A DNA stretch of 8,561 nucleotides from Methanofollis sp. (GCA_028696365.1 JAQVHG010000081.1:1-8561); one strand, 5' to 3'. Shown: positions 1-6,936, numbered from the stretch's first letter. Notes: generated by a model not told the origin, from the sequence alone. Translations and numbers: made by a program.

Positions 1-3000
1 GGGTGGTCCTGGTCAACTCCAACCCGGCGACCATCCAGACCGACCCCGAGATGGCCGAGAAAGTCTATATCGAGCCGCTCCAGGCCGAGATCATCGCGAA
101 GATCATCGAGAAGGAGAAGCCCGACGGGATCCTCTCAGGGATGGGCGGCCAGACCGGGCTGAACCTGACGGCCGAACTCGCCGAGATGGGCGCCCTCGAG
201 GGCGTTGAGATCCTTGGCACGCCGCTCGAGGCGATCTACGAGGGCGAGGACCGCGAAAAGTTCAAAGATCTGATGAACCGGATCAACGAACCTGTCCCGA
301 AGAGCATGATCCTCGAGCACATCGAGGACCTCGACAGGGCGCTCGACCTGGTCGGCCTTCCTGCGATCATCAGGCCTGCGTACACCCTCGGCGGCGCCGG
401 CGGCGGGATCGCCCACACCGAAGAAGAACTCCGCCGGATCGTCGACGTCGGCCTCAACCGCTCGCGCATCCACCAGGTGCTCATCGAAGAGTCGGTGATG
501 GGCTGGAAGGAGATCGAGTTCGAGGTGATGCGCGACGCCTCAGACACCTGCATCATCATCTGCGGGATGGAGAACGTCGACCCGATGGGCGTCCACCCCG
601 GCGAGTCGGTCGTCGTCGCCCCGATCCTCACCCTGCGCGACGACGAGTTCCAGATGATGCGCTCGGCGGCGATCAGGATCATCCGCGCTCTTAACGTGCA
701 GGGCGGGTGCAACATCCAGTTCGCCTACAAGGACGGCGACTACCGGGTCATCGAGGTGAACCCGCGTGTCTCGCGCTCCTCGGCCCTCGCCTCCAAGGCG
801 ACCGGCTACCCGATCGCGCGGGTGGCGGCCAAGATCGCCATCGGGTTGCGCCTCGACGAGATCACCAACCCGGTCACCGGCGTGACCCCGGCCTCCTTTG
901 AACCGGCCATCGACTATGTCGTCGTGAAAGTTCCACGGTGGCCCTTCGACAAGTTCAAGACCGCCGACCGGACGCTCACCACGGCGATGAAGTCGACCGG
1001 CGAGGTGATGGCCATCGGCCGGACCCTGGAAGAGGCCTTCAAGAAGGCGATGCGTTCGCTCGACACCGATGTGCGCGAGCACACCAATGCCAACGAGATC
1101 AGGATGATCCTCACCAGCCCCACCGACGAGCGCTTCGGCTGTCTCTTCGACGCCTTCAGGCAGGGGATGAGCGTGGAGGAGGTCGCCGACCTCACCAAGA
1201 TCACGCCCTTCTTCCTGGAGAAGATCAACCACATCGTCGAGATCGAGACGCGGCTCAGGGAGGAGAGGAACGAGGAGGTCGTCAGGTTCGCCAAGGGATA
1301 CGGCTTCTCCAACACCGAGATCGCCTGCCTCACCGGCATGGACCGGGCACAGGTCGACGAGATCGCCGGCCGGCCGACCTACAAGATGGTCGACACCTGC
1401 GCCGCCGAGTTCCCGGCACAGACGCCGTACCTCTACTCCACCTGGGAGGACGAGAACGAGGATCTCCATGACCCGCGCAAGAAGGTGCTCATCCTCGGCT
1501 CAGGCCCGATCAGGATCGGGCAGGGGATCGAGTTCGACTACTGCACCGTGCATGCGGTGAAGGCGGCGCGGGAAGAGGGTGTTGCGGTCCACATCGTCAA
1601 CAACAATCCCGAGACGGTCTCCACCGACTTCGATACCTCCGACCGGCTCTTCTTCGAGCCGATGCAACTCGAAGACGTCGTCAACATCCTCAAAAACGAC
1701 GACTACGACGGGGTGATGGTCCAGTTCGGCGGGCAGAACTCGGTGAACCTGGCAATCCCGCTCGAGCAGGAGATCGCACGTCTCGGACTCAAGACCAGGG
1801 TGCTCGGCACCTCGCCTGACGCCATGGACATGGCCGAGGACCGCGACCGGTTCAGCGTTCTGCTGGACAAACTCCAGATCCCCTCGGCCCCGAACGGCTC
1901 GGCCTACTCTGAGGACGAGGCCAGGGCGATCGCGGGGACGATCGGCTACCCGGTCCTGGTCAGGCCAAGTTATGTGCTCGGCGGCCGGGCGATGGAGATC
2001 GTCCATGACGAGGTCGAACTGGAGAGTTACATGAAAGAGGCGGTGCGGGTCTCGAAGCAGCACCCGGTGCTCATCGACCGTTTCCTCCAGAACGCCGTGG
2101 AACTCGACGTGGACGCCGTCTGCGACGGGGACGAGGTGCTCATCGGCGGGGTGATGGAGCATATCGAGGAGGCGGGGGTCCACTCCGGCGACTCAGCCTG
2201 CGTCATCCCGACCCAGTCTCTCTCAGCCTCTGTGACCGACCGGGTGAAGGACTACACCCGCAGGCTCGCCCTCGAGATGGGGGTCGTCGGGCTGATCAAC
2301 ATCCAGTTCGCGGTCAAGGACGACGTCGTCTATGTGCTCGAAGCAAACCCGCGGGCAAGCAGGACTGTGCCTTTCGTCTCGAAGGCGACTGGTATCCCTC
2401 TCGCCAAGATCGCCGCGAAGGTGATGATGGGGCGCAAACTTGCAAACCTCGGGTATGAGGAGCGTACCATCTCCCATGTGGCGGTCAAGGAAGTGCTCCT
2501 CCCGTTCAGCAAACTCCCTGGCGTCGACACCGTCCTCGGACCAGAGATGAAGTCGACTGGTGAGGTGATGGGCCTGGACTACGACTTCGGCCGGGCCTAC
2601 TACAAGGCCTGTCTCGCCGCCGACAACGACCTCCCCCTGGAAGGGAACGTCTTCATCTCGGTCTCCGACGAGTTGAAGGAGTCGATCGTCCCGATTGCCA
2701 GGAAACTCCAGGCTCTCGGGCTGACCATCTACTGCACCGGCGGCACGGCCGAGTACCTCAGCCAGTCTGGGGTCGAGGTGAAGATGGTCAGGAAGGTCCA
2801 GGAGGGCTCGCCCAATGTCATCGACATGATGCGCAAAGGCGAGATCAGCCAGATCATCAACATCCCCTCAGACAAGCAGTCCCGTCATGACCACTACACC
2901 ATCATGCGGGTGGCCATCGACTACTCGGTCCCGTACATCACCACCCTCTCCGCGGCCAAGGCAGCGACTGAGGCGATCGAGGTGATGAAGCACGAGGAGA

Positions 3001-3041
3001 TCACTATCGAGCCGCTGGACCACTATATCGAGAAGGCGTAA
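1..3041 (+). CDS. carB: Carbamoyl-phosphate synthase large subunit (5'-truncated by window edge)
   Basis: Makes carbamoyl phosphate from bicarbonate, two ATP and ammonia channelled from the glutaminase subunit CarA; the product feeds pyrimidine and arginine synthesis in the cytoplasm. The first full codon is at position 3 and 1012 residues are visible. Aligned from memory with E. coli CarB (1073 aa), about 45 N-terminal residues are missing, so the GTG at position 3 is an internal valine. The first ATP-grasp half begins with VVLVNSNPATIQTDPEMAEK and contains MGGQTGLN and NPRVSRSSALASKATG. An oligomerisation segment follows (about residues 360-490) with VDTCAAEF. The second ATP-grasp half starts near residue 493 with LGSGPIRIGQGIEFDYC and contains RPSYVLGGRAMEIV and NPRASRTVPFVSKATG. 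The regulatory MGS-like domain (about 881-1012) has CTGGTAEYL. The frame is intact and ends in TAA. carA is probably off the left edge (inference). Confidence 0.97.
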   Translation, partial: VVLVNSNPATIQTDPEMAEKVYIEPLQAEIIAKIIEKEKPDGILSGMGGQTGLNLTAELAEMGALEGVEILGTPLEAIYEGEDREKFKDLMNRINEPVPKSMILEHIEDLDRALDLVGLPAIIRPAYTLGGAGGGIAHTEEELRRIVDVGLNRSRIHQVLIEESVMGWKEIEFEVMRDASDTCIIICGMENVDPMGVHPGESVVVAPILTLRDDEFQMMRSAAIRIIRALNVQGGCNIQFAYKDGDYRVIEVNPRVSRSSALASKATGYPIARVAAKIAIGLRLDEITNPVTGVTPASFEPAIDYVVVKVPRWPFDKFKTADRTLTTAMKSTGEVMAIGRTLEEAFKKAMRSLDTDVREHTNANEIRMILTSPTDERFGCLFDAFRQGMSVEEVADLTKITPFFLEKINHIVEIETRLREERNEEVVRFAKGYGFSNTEIACLTGMDRAQVDEIAGRPTYKMVDTCAAEFPAQTPYLYSTWEDENEDLHDPRKKVLILGSGPIRIGQGIEFDYCTVHAVKAAREEGVAVHIVNNNPETVSTDFDTSDRLFFEPMQLEDVVNILKNDDYDGVMVQFGGQNSVNLAIPLEQEIARLGLKTRVLGTSPDAMDMAEDRDRFSVLLDKLQIPSAPNGSAYSEDEARAIAGTIGYPVLVRPSYVLGGRAMEIVHDEVELESYMKEAVRVSKQHPVLIDRFLQNAVELDVDAVCDGDEVLIGGVMEHIEEAGVHSGDSACVIPTQSLSASVTDRVKDYTRRLALEMGVVGLINIQFAVKDDVVYVLEANPRASRTVPFVSKATGIPLAKIAAKVMMGRKLANLGYEERTISHVAVKEVLLPFSKLPGVDTVLGPEMKSTGEVMGLDYDFGRAYYKACLAADNDLPLEGNVFISVSDELKESIVPIARKLQALGLTIYCTGGTAEYLSQSGVEVKMVRKVQEGSPNVIDMMRKGEISQIINIPSDKQSRHDHYTIMRVAIDYSVPYITTLSAAKAATEAIEVMKHEEITIEPLDHYIEKA

Positions 3042-3043
3042 GT

Positions 3044-3064
3044 CTTTCTCGCTCTTTTTTATTG
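3044..3064 (+). terminator. T-rich archaeal terminator after carB
   Basis: Directly after the carB TAA the + strand turns pyrimidine-rich and includes six consecutive T (3055-3060), then ATTGTT. Archaeal RNA polymerase stops at such U-rich tracts without needing a hairpin, and none is evident here. It is the only clear T tract of this kind beside a stop codon in the window. Confidence 0.6.
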
Positions 3065-3113
3065 TTCCGTTGGCTCTCAGGCGTACCGTCTGAAATTATT
3101 TTCGAGCATCTCC

Positions 3114-3208
3114 CAAAACTCTCTAGGGTTGAAGATCTCCTCGAACTGAAATGCTTCCTTCCAGAAATTCTAAACGCTCTCCTCGACCAGGGGGCTTGGC
3201 CGCCCCCC
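3114..3208 (+). repeat. Diverged dispersed repeat, copy 1
   Basis: This stretch resembles the minus strand of about 6914-7027. Both end in the identical 19-mer gggggcttggccgcccccc (3190-3208 here), itself a hairpin with a 6-bp gggggc/gccccc stem and loop ttggcc. Upstream the two share agaaat-ct boxes 27 and 29 nt before the G run, cgaa-tgaa boxes, and CTCTAGGG against CTGTAGGA. Read in the + frame here and the - frame there, both encode LN-x2-L-x2-GAWPPP, suggesting common descent. The 19-mer match is exact; the remaining alignment was done by eye. Confidence 0.55.
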
Positions 3209-3338
3209 GGCATGGGCGAGGGAGAAGGCGACGAATGCATGGGTGCGCAATGAAAAAACTGAGATCTCTTCATTGTCATCCATCGCTCTTCATCGGCGAA
3301 GATGAGGGCAGGAGAGTTTTGGGATGACCTCTTCATGA

Positions 3339-3356
3339 GTTCTGTAGAATTCAGCA
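3339..3356 (+). repeat. Possible decayed copy of the TCTGTAG intergenic repeat
   Basis: The sequence gttctgtagaattcag resembles the repeat core tctgtagaaatcctc at 6741-6755 and the minus strand of 7006-7021. Similarity fades beyond about 15 bases, so it could be chance. It is listed because it lies in the same intergenic region as repeat copy 1. Confidence 0.3.
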
Positions 3357-3541
3357 TGAGCCTTGAACTCAGGCATATGCGATAAAAATGATCGTGGGTC
3401 TTTGGATCGTGCACTGATCTGTGTGCCTCCTTCAGAACCAGACACCACGCGGGAATCACCGGACGACCCTCCCCACTGATCCTTTGTCGGGGGGGGGACG
3501 ACCGGAGGGGAGTCGAGAAGATCTTTGACCTTCGAGTCCTA

Positions 3542-3554
3542 GGGGCGCCGCCCC
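3542..3554. repeat. Short GC hairpin (ggggc-gcc-gcccc)
   Basis: A 5-bp stem with a 3-nt loop is followed by cgaaccctcaggat. The extended sequence resembles the hairpin at 6804-6822, which is followed by acccccaggagc. This suggests two members of one GC-rich intergenic palindrome family (inference). Confidence 0.45.
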
Positions 3555-3633
3555 CGAACCCTCAGGATGAAGAGAGAGATGGGAAATCAATAACCATAAA
3601 AAAATGATTGCCATCTTCCGCCTATCGCTCGCG

Positions 3634-3661
3634 CGGGGGCCAGCAGGGCGGCACGCCCCCG
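3634..3661. repeat. GC-rich inverted repeat beyond the 3' end of the 414-aa gene
   Basis: The arms cgggggc (3634-3640) and gcccccg (3655-3661) are perfectly complementary around a 14-nt loop. It lies about 40 bp past the stop of the minus-strand gene. It could fold in that gene's 3' end, but no strong T tract accompanies it, so a terminator role is unproven. Confidence 0.45.
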
Positions 3662-3701
3662 GCGAAGAGACCATTATGAAGATTCATATAAAACCGACCA
3701 G

Positions 3702-4946
3702 TTATTTCCTGCGCTTCTTTGATCGCTTCGACCTCTTTGGTTTTTTAGATCGTTTTGAGGCACCTTTCTTTCCCGCCTCTTTCTTCTCGTCCTCAACAAA
3801 GTAATCAAGAAGGATCCTAGTCTTGCGTGTGCCGAGTGTGGGCCTAGTGCTCTCAAGCCAGAGGAAGAACCCGGCCATATGGGGGGTGCGCCTGCTCTCG
3901 TACTTGAACCCCCCAACCTTTGCCGGGACCATCTTAAAGTACTCCTTCTTCTTCCGGCTCCTGAAGTACAGAATAGGGCGGCACTCAGGGAGGTTGACCG
4001 CAATGATCACCTTGGAGAAGCGCTTCATCACTTCATCATAGGTGAGAGGTTCGCCCTTGATCGTGACCCTCGTGCGCCCGAAGAGGTACTTGATCGCCGG
4101 CGGGTGAAGGGCGCCAAAGACGATCTTCTTGACGATCGGCGGGATCTCGTCAGGGGCGGTCAGCGCCTCACAGGGTGCGCCTTCTTCCATCAGTGAGATC
4201 ATCCGCTCTCTGCGCTGATCATGGAGTTCACGATAATCGAAGGGACGCTTCGTATGAACATCTGCAAGAGAGATCAGTTTTGGGTGTGCGATCGGTTTTC
4301 TCGGCCTGTACCTGGTCTCACGCGGGTTGAGCATCTTCTTGATCTCCTCACATGACGGCGTGACGATCAGGACCGAGTCAGGTTCTTTTACGATCCGCTG
4401 GATGATGGTATTCCGCGAGATGTCCACTGACGAGACAAGGATAAACGGGACAAGAGGCTGACCAAAAAGATACCCTATGAGCCGTTTTTTAAAGATGATC
4501 TCCTGTTCAAAGTCTTTGAGGTCGGCAGGTGAAGTGATGATCTCGGCAAAAGCGACGGTGTTCTCCTGGTCGATGAGGACGAGGTCGACCTCGGCAAGGT
4601 CCTGACCATTCCCTCTAATCTTGATGTCGCCATAATTTGAATAAAATGTGCCGTTGTGGTGCTGTGAGATCTTATGTCTGGTATAAGGTGCGTCGGCCCC
4701 TTTCCTGACTACGCCTTTGACATACTCACACTTCGAAGCCGCCAGGATCATCATCTCATAGATGAGTCCTTCATACCATCGCCCTTCTGCGGTTCGCATC
4801 AGGGAAATGTCTTCAGAAAACAAGTATTTCTTCTCAGATTTGCGGAGATGTCGGGTTGCCTTCAGGGCAAGGGCATGCGTCGGGGTGATGGTATTGAAAT
4901 TTTTTCGCAGCCACTCGATCATCTCCAGACCGTTGTTTAATGCCAT
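3702..4946 (-). CDS. Unrecognised 414-aa protein, possible PD-(D/E)xK nuclease-like core, very basic tail
   Basis: I do not recognise this family. Residues 119-136 read AEVDLVLIDQENTVAFAE, so D121 and E135 lie 13 residues apart in a hydrophobic-strand setting, as in PD-(D/E)xK nucleases. The helix GRWYEGLIYEMM (55-66) upstream would supply the usual first-helix glutamate. The lysine normally two residues after the glutamate is absent (E-I-I); K144 or K153/K154 could stand in, as in families with a migrated lysine. About the last 27 residues are mostly Lys, Arg and Ser, suggesting nucleic-acid binding. No signal peptide or membrane segment is seen. The ATG follows AGGA by 6 nt and a TATA-like box by about 40 nt. 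Two sample 60-base lines (from 4441 and 4621) each hold 24 G/C, against 43 in a carB line (from 961), which suggests transfer or weak expression. The nuclease idea is tentative. Confidence 0.75.
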   Translation of the reverse strand: MALNNGLEMIEWLRKNFNTITPTHALALKATRHLRKSEKKYLFSEDISLMRTAEGRWYEGLIYEMMILAASKCEYVKGVVRKGADAPYTRHKISQHHNGTFYSNYGDIKIRGNGQDLAEVDLVLIDQENTVAFAEIITSPADLKDFEQEIIFKKRLIGYLFGQPLVPFILVSSVDISRNTIIQRIVKEPDSVLIVTPSCEEIKKMLNPRETRYRPRKPIAHPKLISLADVHTKRPFDYRELHDQRRERMISLMEEGAPCEALTAPDEIPPIVKKIVFGALHPPAIKYLFGRTRVTIKGEPLTYDEVMKRFSKVIIAVNLPECRPILYFRSRKKKEYFKMVPAKVGGFKYESRRTPHMAGFFLWLESTRPTLGTRKTRILLDYFVEDEKKEAGKKGASKRSKKPKRSKRSKKRRK

Positions 4947-4952
4947 TGGATT

Positions 4953-4956
4953 TCCT
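4953..4956 (-). promoter_or_regulatory. Weak ribosome binding site for the 414-aa gene
   Basis: On the minus strand AGGA lies 6 nt before the ATG at 4946, matching part of the Shine-Dalgarno sequence. It supports this start over later in-frame methionines such as M9. Confidence 0.4.
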
Positions 4957-4984
4957 GTCTTCCCGTTTCAGATCTGCCTATCTG

Positions 4985-4996
4985 TATAAACTTTTA
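4985..4996 (-). promoter_or_regulatory. TATA-like box for the 414-aa gene
   Basis: The minus strand reads taaaagtttata, an A/T-rich box centred near 4988, about 42 nt before the ATG. With the usual archaeal spacing of 25-27 nt, transcription would start near 4962 and give a leader of about 16 nt containing AGGA. It lies in the 57-bp gap after the upstream tRNA methyltransferase gene, so the two genes need not be one operon. Confidence 0.4.
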
Positions 4997-5003
4997 TGGA
5001 TGT

Positions 5004-5972
5004 TCAGTCTGTTGCTTTCTTCTCCAGCACCAAGATCCGCCTGGTGAGGCTCTTGTGCACCCGCTGTTCATGATATTGCAGGACTGTGAAGTACCGCCCG
5101 GCGATCTCCCTGATGTCGCGGTGGGCGATGACCACTGCCCTCCGTCCGCCTTTGAGCACCCGCCTGATCTCGGTGAGTGAGCCGTCGTACAGGCGGTTGA
5201 GACTCTCGGCCTTGATGCAGACCGACTGGCCGTACGGCAGGTCGGTCACGACGGCATCGACCGAGGCGTCGCAAATAGGGAGGGCGGTGGCGTCGGCGAC
5301 GAGGAGGGTGGCCGAAGGCACGTTCTGCTCTGCTCCCCCGACCATGAAGAGGTCGGCGTCGCTCCCAAGAACCCTGGCCCCGACCCGTCGCCCTTCTTCG
5401 AGCATCCCCCCGGTCCCGCAGAAGGGATCGTACATCACTTCGCCTGGCATCATGAGAGAGAGGTTCACCATCGCTCGCGCCATTCTTGGCATCATGACGC
5501 CGGGGTGAAAGAACGGCCTGGTGATCGGGCTCCTCTCCTCATAGGTGCTTCGGAGCCCTTCATAAATGACCCGGCCAAAAAAGCACCGGTCCTCTGAGAT
5601 GATGGCCCTAAAAATAATCTCTGGCGACTTCAGTGAGACCGGACCGTTGATATGGCTCCCGATCAGGCGTTCAAGGGGGAGGGGGGAGGGGTGCCCGGCA
5701 GCACCGTCGACCACCTTGACCCGCGCGACGAAGGGGCGGTCAGTCTCCAGCGTCAGGTCGTCGAGGAGAGCGGCAAGCGCATCGGCGGTCGGTTCACACT
5801 CGCCGAGATATTCCATCACTGTATGGGTGAGGGCCAGACGCCTGGTCGCTGCCGGGTCAGGGCACTCGGCCACCGCCACCCTCGTCCGCCGGTCGATGAC
5901 CCGACTCACACATTCCAGTTCGGCGAAGGGGAGGATGGGGTGTTCCCCTGAGAGCTCAAAGAGCAGTTTCAT
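5004..5972 (-). CDS. tRNA (guanine10-N2)-dimethyltransferase, THUMP plus Rossmann methylase
   Basis: Methylates N2 of G10 in tRNA with S-adenosylmethionine, as the archaeal Trm-G10 family (PAB1283, TIGR01177) does. The 322 residues suit that family. About residues 1-150 form the N-terminal and THUMP RNA-binding part. The family linker RPFFHPGVMMPRMARA (152-167) follows, then the SAM-binding motif DPFCGTGG (182-189), an acidic position in LGSDAD (202-207), DAT (227-229) and the catalytic motif TDLPYGQS (243-250). The last departs from the usual (D/N)PP(Y/F): the first proline is leucine. The C-terminus has LTEIRRVLKGG, typical of Rossmann methylases. The ATG at 5972 was chosen because the protein starts like family members and a TATA-like box lies about 31 nt upstream, leaving a very short leader. 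It is divergent from the DUF5591 gene, another likely tRNA-modification protein. Confidence 0.9.
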   Translation of the reverse strand: MKLLFELSGEHPILPFAELECVSRVIDRRTRVAVAECPDPAATRRLALTHTVMEYLGECEPTADALAALLDDLTLETDRPFVARVKVVDGAAGHPSPLPLERLIGSHINGPVSLKSPEIIFRAIISEDRCFFGRVIYEGLRSTYEERSPITRPFFHPGVMMPRMARAMVNLSLMMPGEVMYDPFCGTGGMLEEGRRVGARVLGSDADLFMVGGAEQNVPSATLLVADATALPICDASVDAVVTDLPYGQSVCIKAESLNRLYDGSLTEIRRVLKGGRRAVVIAHRDIREIAGRYFTVLQYHEQRVHKSLTRRILVLEKKATD

Positions 5973-6011
5973 GACTACCCATTAATAAGGGATTCTCTGA
6001 TATATAGAGGC
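5973..6011. promoter_or_regulatory. Compact divergent promoter region between two tRNA-modification genes
   Basis: Only 39 bp separate the two starts. On the minus strand ctatatatca (about 5998-6007) is centred about 31 nt before the ATG at 5972. On the plus strand ttaataag (5982-5989) is centred about 27 nt before the GTG at 6012. Each box fits archaeal TATA spacing for an almost leaderless mRNA, and the boxes are nested so that each lies downstream of the other gene's promoter. No strong Shine-Dalgarno sequence precedes either start, which agrees. Positions are seen; function is inferred. Confidence 0.45.
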
Positions 6012-6692
6012 GTGCAAAGCAGTACTGCCGGAACCGGTGACGATTCGCATTCATTCTCCTCTCATCATCAGTCCCATGATGAGCACGACGCCAGGGGCCC
6101 CCAGTCCCGCGCCCCAGCGATTGCCACTGGCACCCCACCTTTCTTCAAACCTGAATTTGAGGAGGCCTACCAGTTCATCCTCCGCCACTACCGGATCCCT
6201 GAGCGGGAGGTGGCAGTATTTCTCCCCTGTTCGGTAAAAAAACCCTATAGCAGCAGCTCGAGCCACCGGCGCTTCGACCAGGTGATATCCAGGGCCCTGC
6301 CGCCTGAGCAGGTCCATGTCGTTGTCTTTGGGACCTGTGGGGTGGTGCCGCGAGAGCTCGAACTGATGTATCCCTATGCCTCGTACCGCTACATGCTCGG
6401 ACGTTGCCCCGACCCGGCGGTCCATCGATCGTTCCTACGGATCGAGACTGTACGCCTGGAGGGCTATCTCAAGAAAACCGCCACCACATACCAGCATCGC
6501 GTGGCCTACTGCCTCGGGGAATTCCGTGAAGCGATGCGGGCGGCGTCGGCCCGCACCGGCATCAAGGTTACACTTGTGCCCTCAGACGAAGCAATCGCCG
6601 CGTGCAGGGATCCCTCAGCACGTTTTCCTGACGGGAGTCTCAGCATGGCTGAATACCTCGAAGAGTTCGAGGCAGTGCTCAGGAGTCTGTGA
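6012..6692 (+). CDS. Standalone DUF5591 protein with archaeosine-synthase (ArcS) catalytic motif
   Basis: DUF5591 is a domain of archaeosine synthase ArcS/TgtA2, which modifies preQ0 already inserted at position 15 of archaeal tRNA. Residues 72-85 read PCSVKKPYSSSSSH, matching in full the ArcS signature PC-x3-KPY-x2-S-x2-H. FGTCGVVPRELE (106-117) and a C-terminal DGSLSMAEYLEEF block also fit the domain. At 226 aa it lacks the TGT-like N-terminal barrel and shows no recognisable PUA domain, so it is a split ArcS part or a paralogue. The conserved part starts near residue 44. The first ~40 residues are Ser/His/Asp-rich and probably poorly conserved. GTG at 6012 was chosen because no in-frame ATG, GTG, TTG or CTG lies between it and the domain. 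Two ATGs at 6076 and 6079 are in another frame, so a start or sequence error is possible. It is divergent from the tRNA G10 methyltransferase. The domain call is firm; the reaction is inferred. Confidence 0.85.
   Translation: MQSSTAGTGDDSHSFSSHHQSHDEHDARGPQSRAPAIATGTPPFFKPEFEEAYQFILRHYRIPEREVAVFLPCSVKKPYSSSSSHRRFDQVISRALPPEQVHVVVFGTCGVVPRELELMYPYASYRYMLGRCPDPAVHRSFLRIETVRLEGYLKKTATTYQHRVAYCLGEFREAMRAASARTGIKVTLVPSDEAIAACRDPSARFPDGSLSMAEYLEEFEAVLRSL
6061..6083. repeat. Perfect 8-bp inverted repeat near the DUF5591 gene start
   Basis: ctcatcat (6061-6068) pairs exactly with atgatgag (6076-6083) across a 7-nt loop. It covers the out-of-frame ATGATG and lies in the non-conserved N-terminal stretch. 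It might be an operator or an mRNA hairpin, or chance in a low-complexity region. Confidence 0.4.
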
Positions 6693-6803
6693 CAGGTCAG
6701 ACCAGAGAAGTGAGAAGTGGTGACATAAGGGATCTGCGGCTCTGTAGAAATCCTCACCAATTCCAGGTGTGAGCGTGACTCACCCACCTTCCTCATCATC
6801 TCA

Positions 6804-6822
6804 CCGGGGGCTCTGCCCCCGG
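6804..6822. repeat. GC hairpin ccgggggc-tct-gcccccgg
   Basis: A perfect 8-bp stem with a 3-nt loop, followed by acccccaggag. It is related to the hairpin at 3542-3554. Placed about 110 bp after the DUF5591 gene stop, it could fold in read-through RNA. No T tract follows, so I do not call it a terminator. Confidence 0.6.
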
Positions 6823-6909
6823 ACCCCCAGGAGCACGATTGGGTTGGGAAGGCATCATGGGCAACTGTGACGAGAGTGCTGCCGTCCTCGACCTCTCGTG
6901 TGGTGGAGG

Positions 6910-6936
6910 GTCTGGGGGGCGGCCAAGCCCCCAGAC
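6910..6936. repeat. GC hairpin carrying the 19-mer shared with 3190-3208 (inverted)
   Basis: The arms gtctggggg (6910-6918) and cccccagac (6928-6936) form a perfect 9-bp stem. On the minus strand 6914-6932 reads gggggcttggccgcccccc, identical to 3190-3208 on plus. It anchors one end of repeat copy 2. Confidence 0.65.

Larger units (their letters stand above)
3065..3701. other. Convergent intergenic region with repeats and no credible gene
   Basis: About 640 bp lie between carB (+) and the 414-aa gene (-), both ending here, so no promoter is required. The segment is lower in GC than carB apart from GC-rich islands. It holds a hairpin with a 19-mer that recurs at 6914-6932, a run of nine G (3489-3497), a small hairpin at 3542-3554, and a GC inverted repeat at 3634-3661. 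Open frames exist (a TTG frame at 3062-3253 on +; GTG-started frames on - at 3004-3459 and 3456-3674), but they show no recognisable domain. One of them runs antisense into carB. The best explanation is accumulated, decaying dispersed repeats. Confidence 0.6.

Noticed and set aside
540..1469. 309-codon frame on - inside carB
   Set aside because: It is antisense to unmistakable carB domains and is the usual long shadow frame in GC-rich coding DNA.
3062..3253. 63-codon TTG-started frame on + just after carB
   Set aside because: It starts within the carB terminator, has no ribosome binding site or known domain, and its GAWPPP part comes from the repeated 19-mer. It is treated as repeat-derived.
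3004..3459. 151-codon frame on - overlapping the carB 3' end
   Set aside because: It runs antisense into carB, has a GTG start and low-complexity Ser/Pro/Arg content, and shows no recognisable motif.
3489..3497. Run of nine G as a G-quadruplex
   Set aside because: There is a single run without the neighbouring evenly spaced G tracts needed for a convincing quadruplex.
3684..3694. TATA-like tcatataaaac on + at 3684
   Set aside because: No convincing + gene follows; the downstream frame at 3604-3804 is antisense to the basic tail of the 414-aa gene.
3042..3701. tRNA, small RNA or CRISPR array in the convergent intergenic region
   Set aside because: No cloverleaf, CCA end or regularly spaced direct repeats were seen by eye.
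6804..6822. Hairpin as an intrinsic terminator for the DUF5591 gene
   Set aside because: It lies about 110 bp past the stop and no T tract follows. It fits a dispersed palindrome family better.
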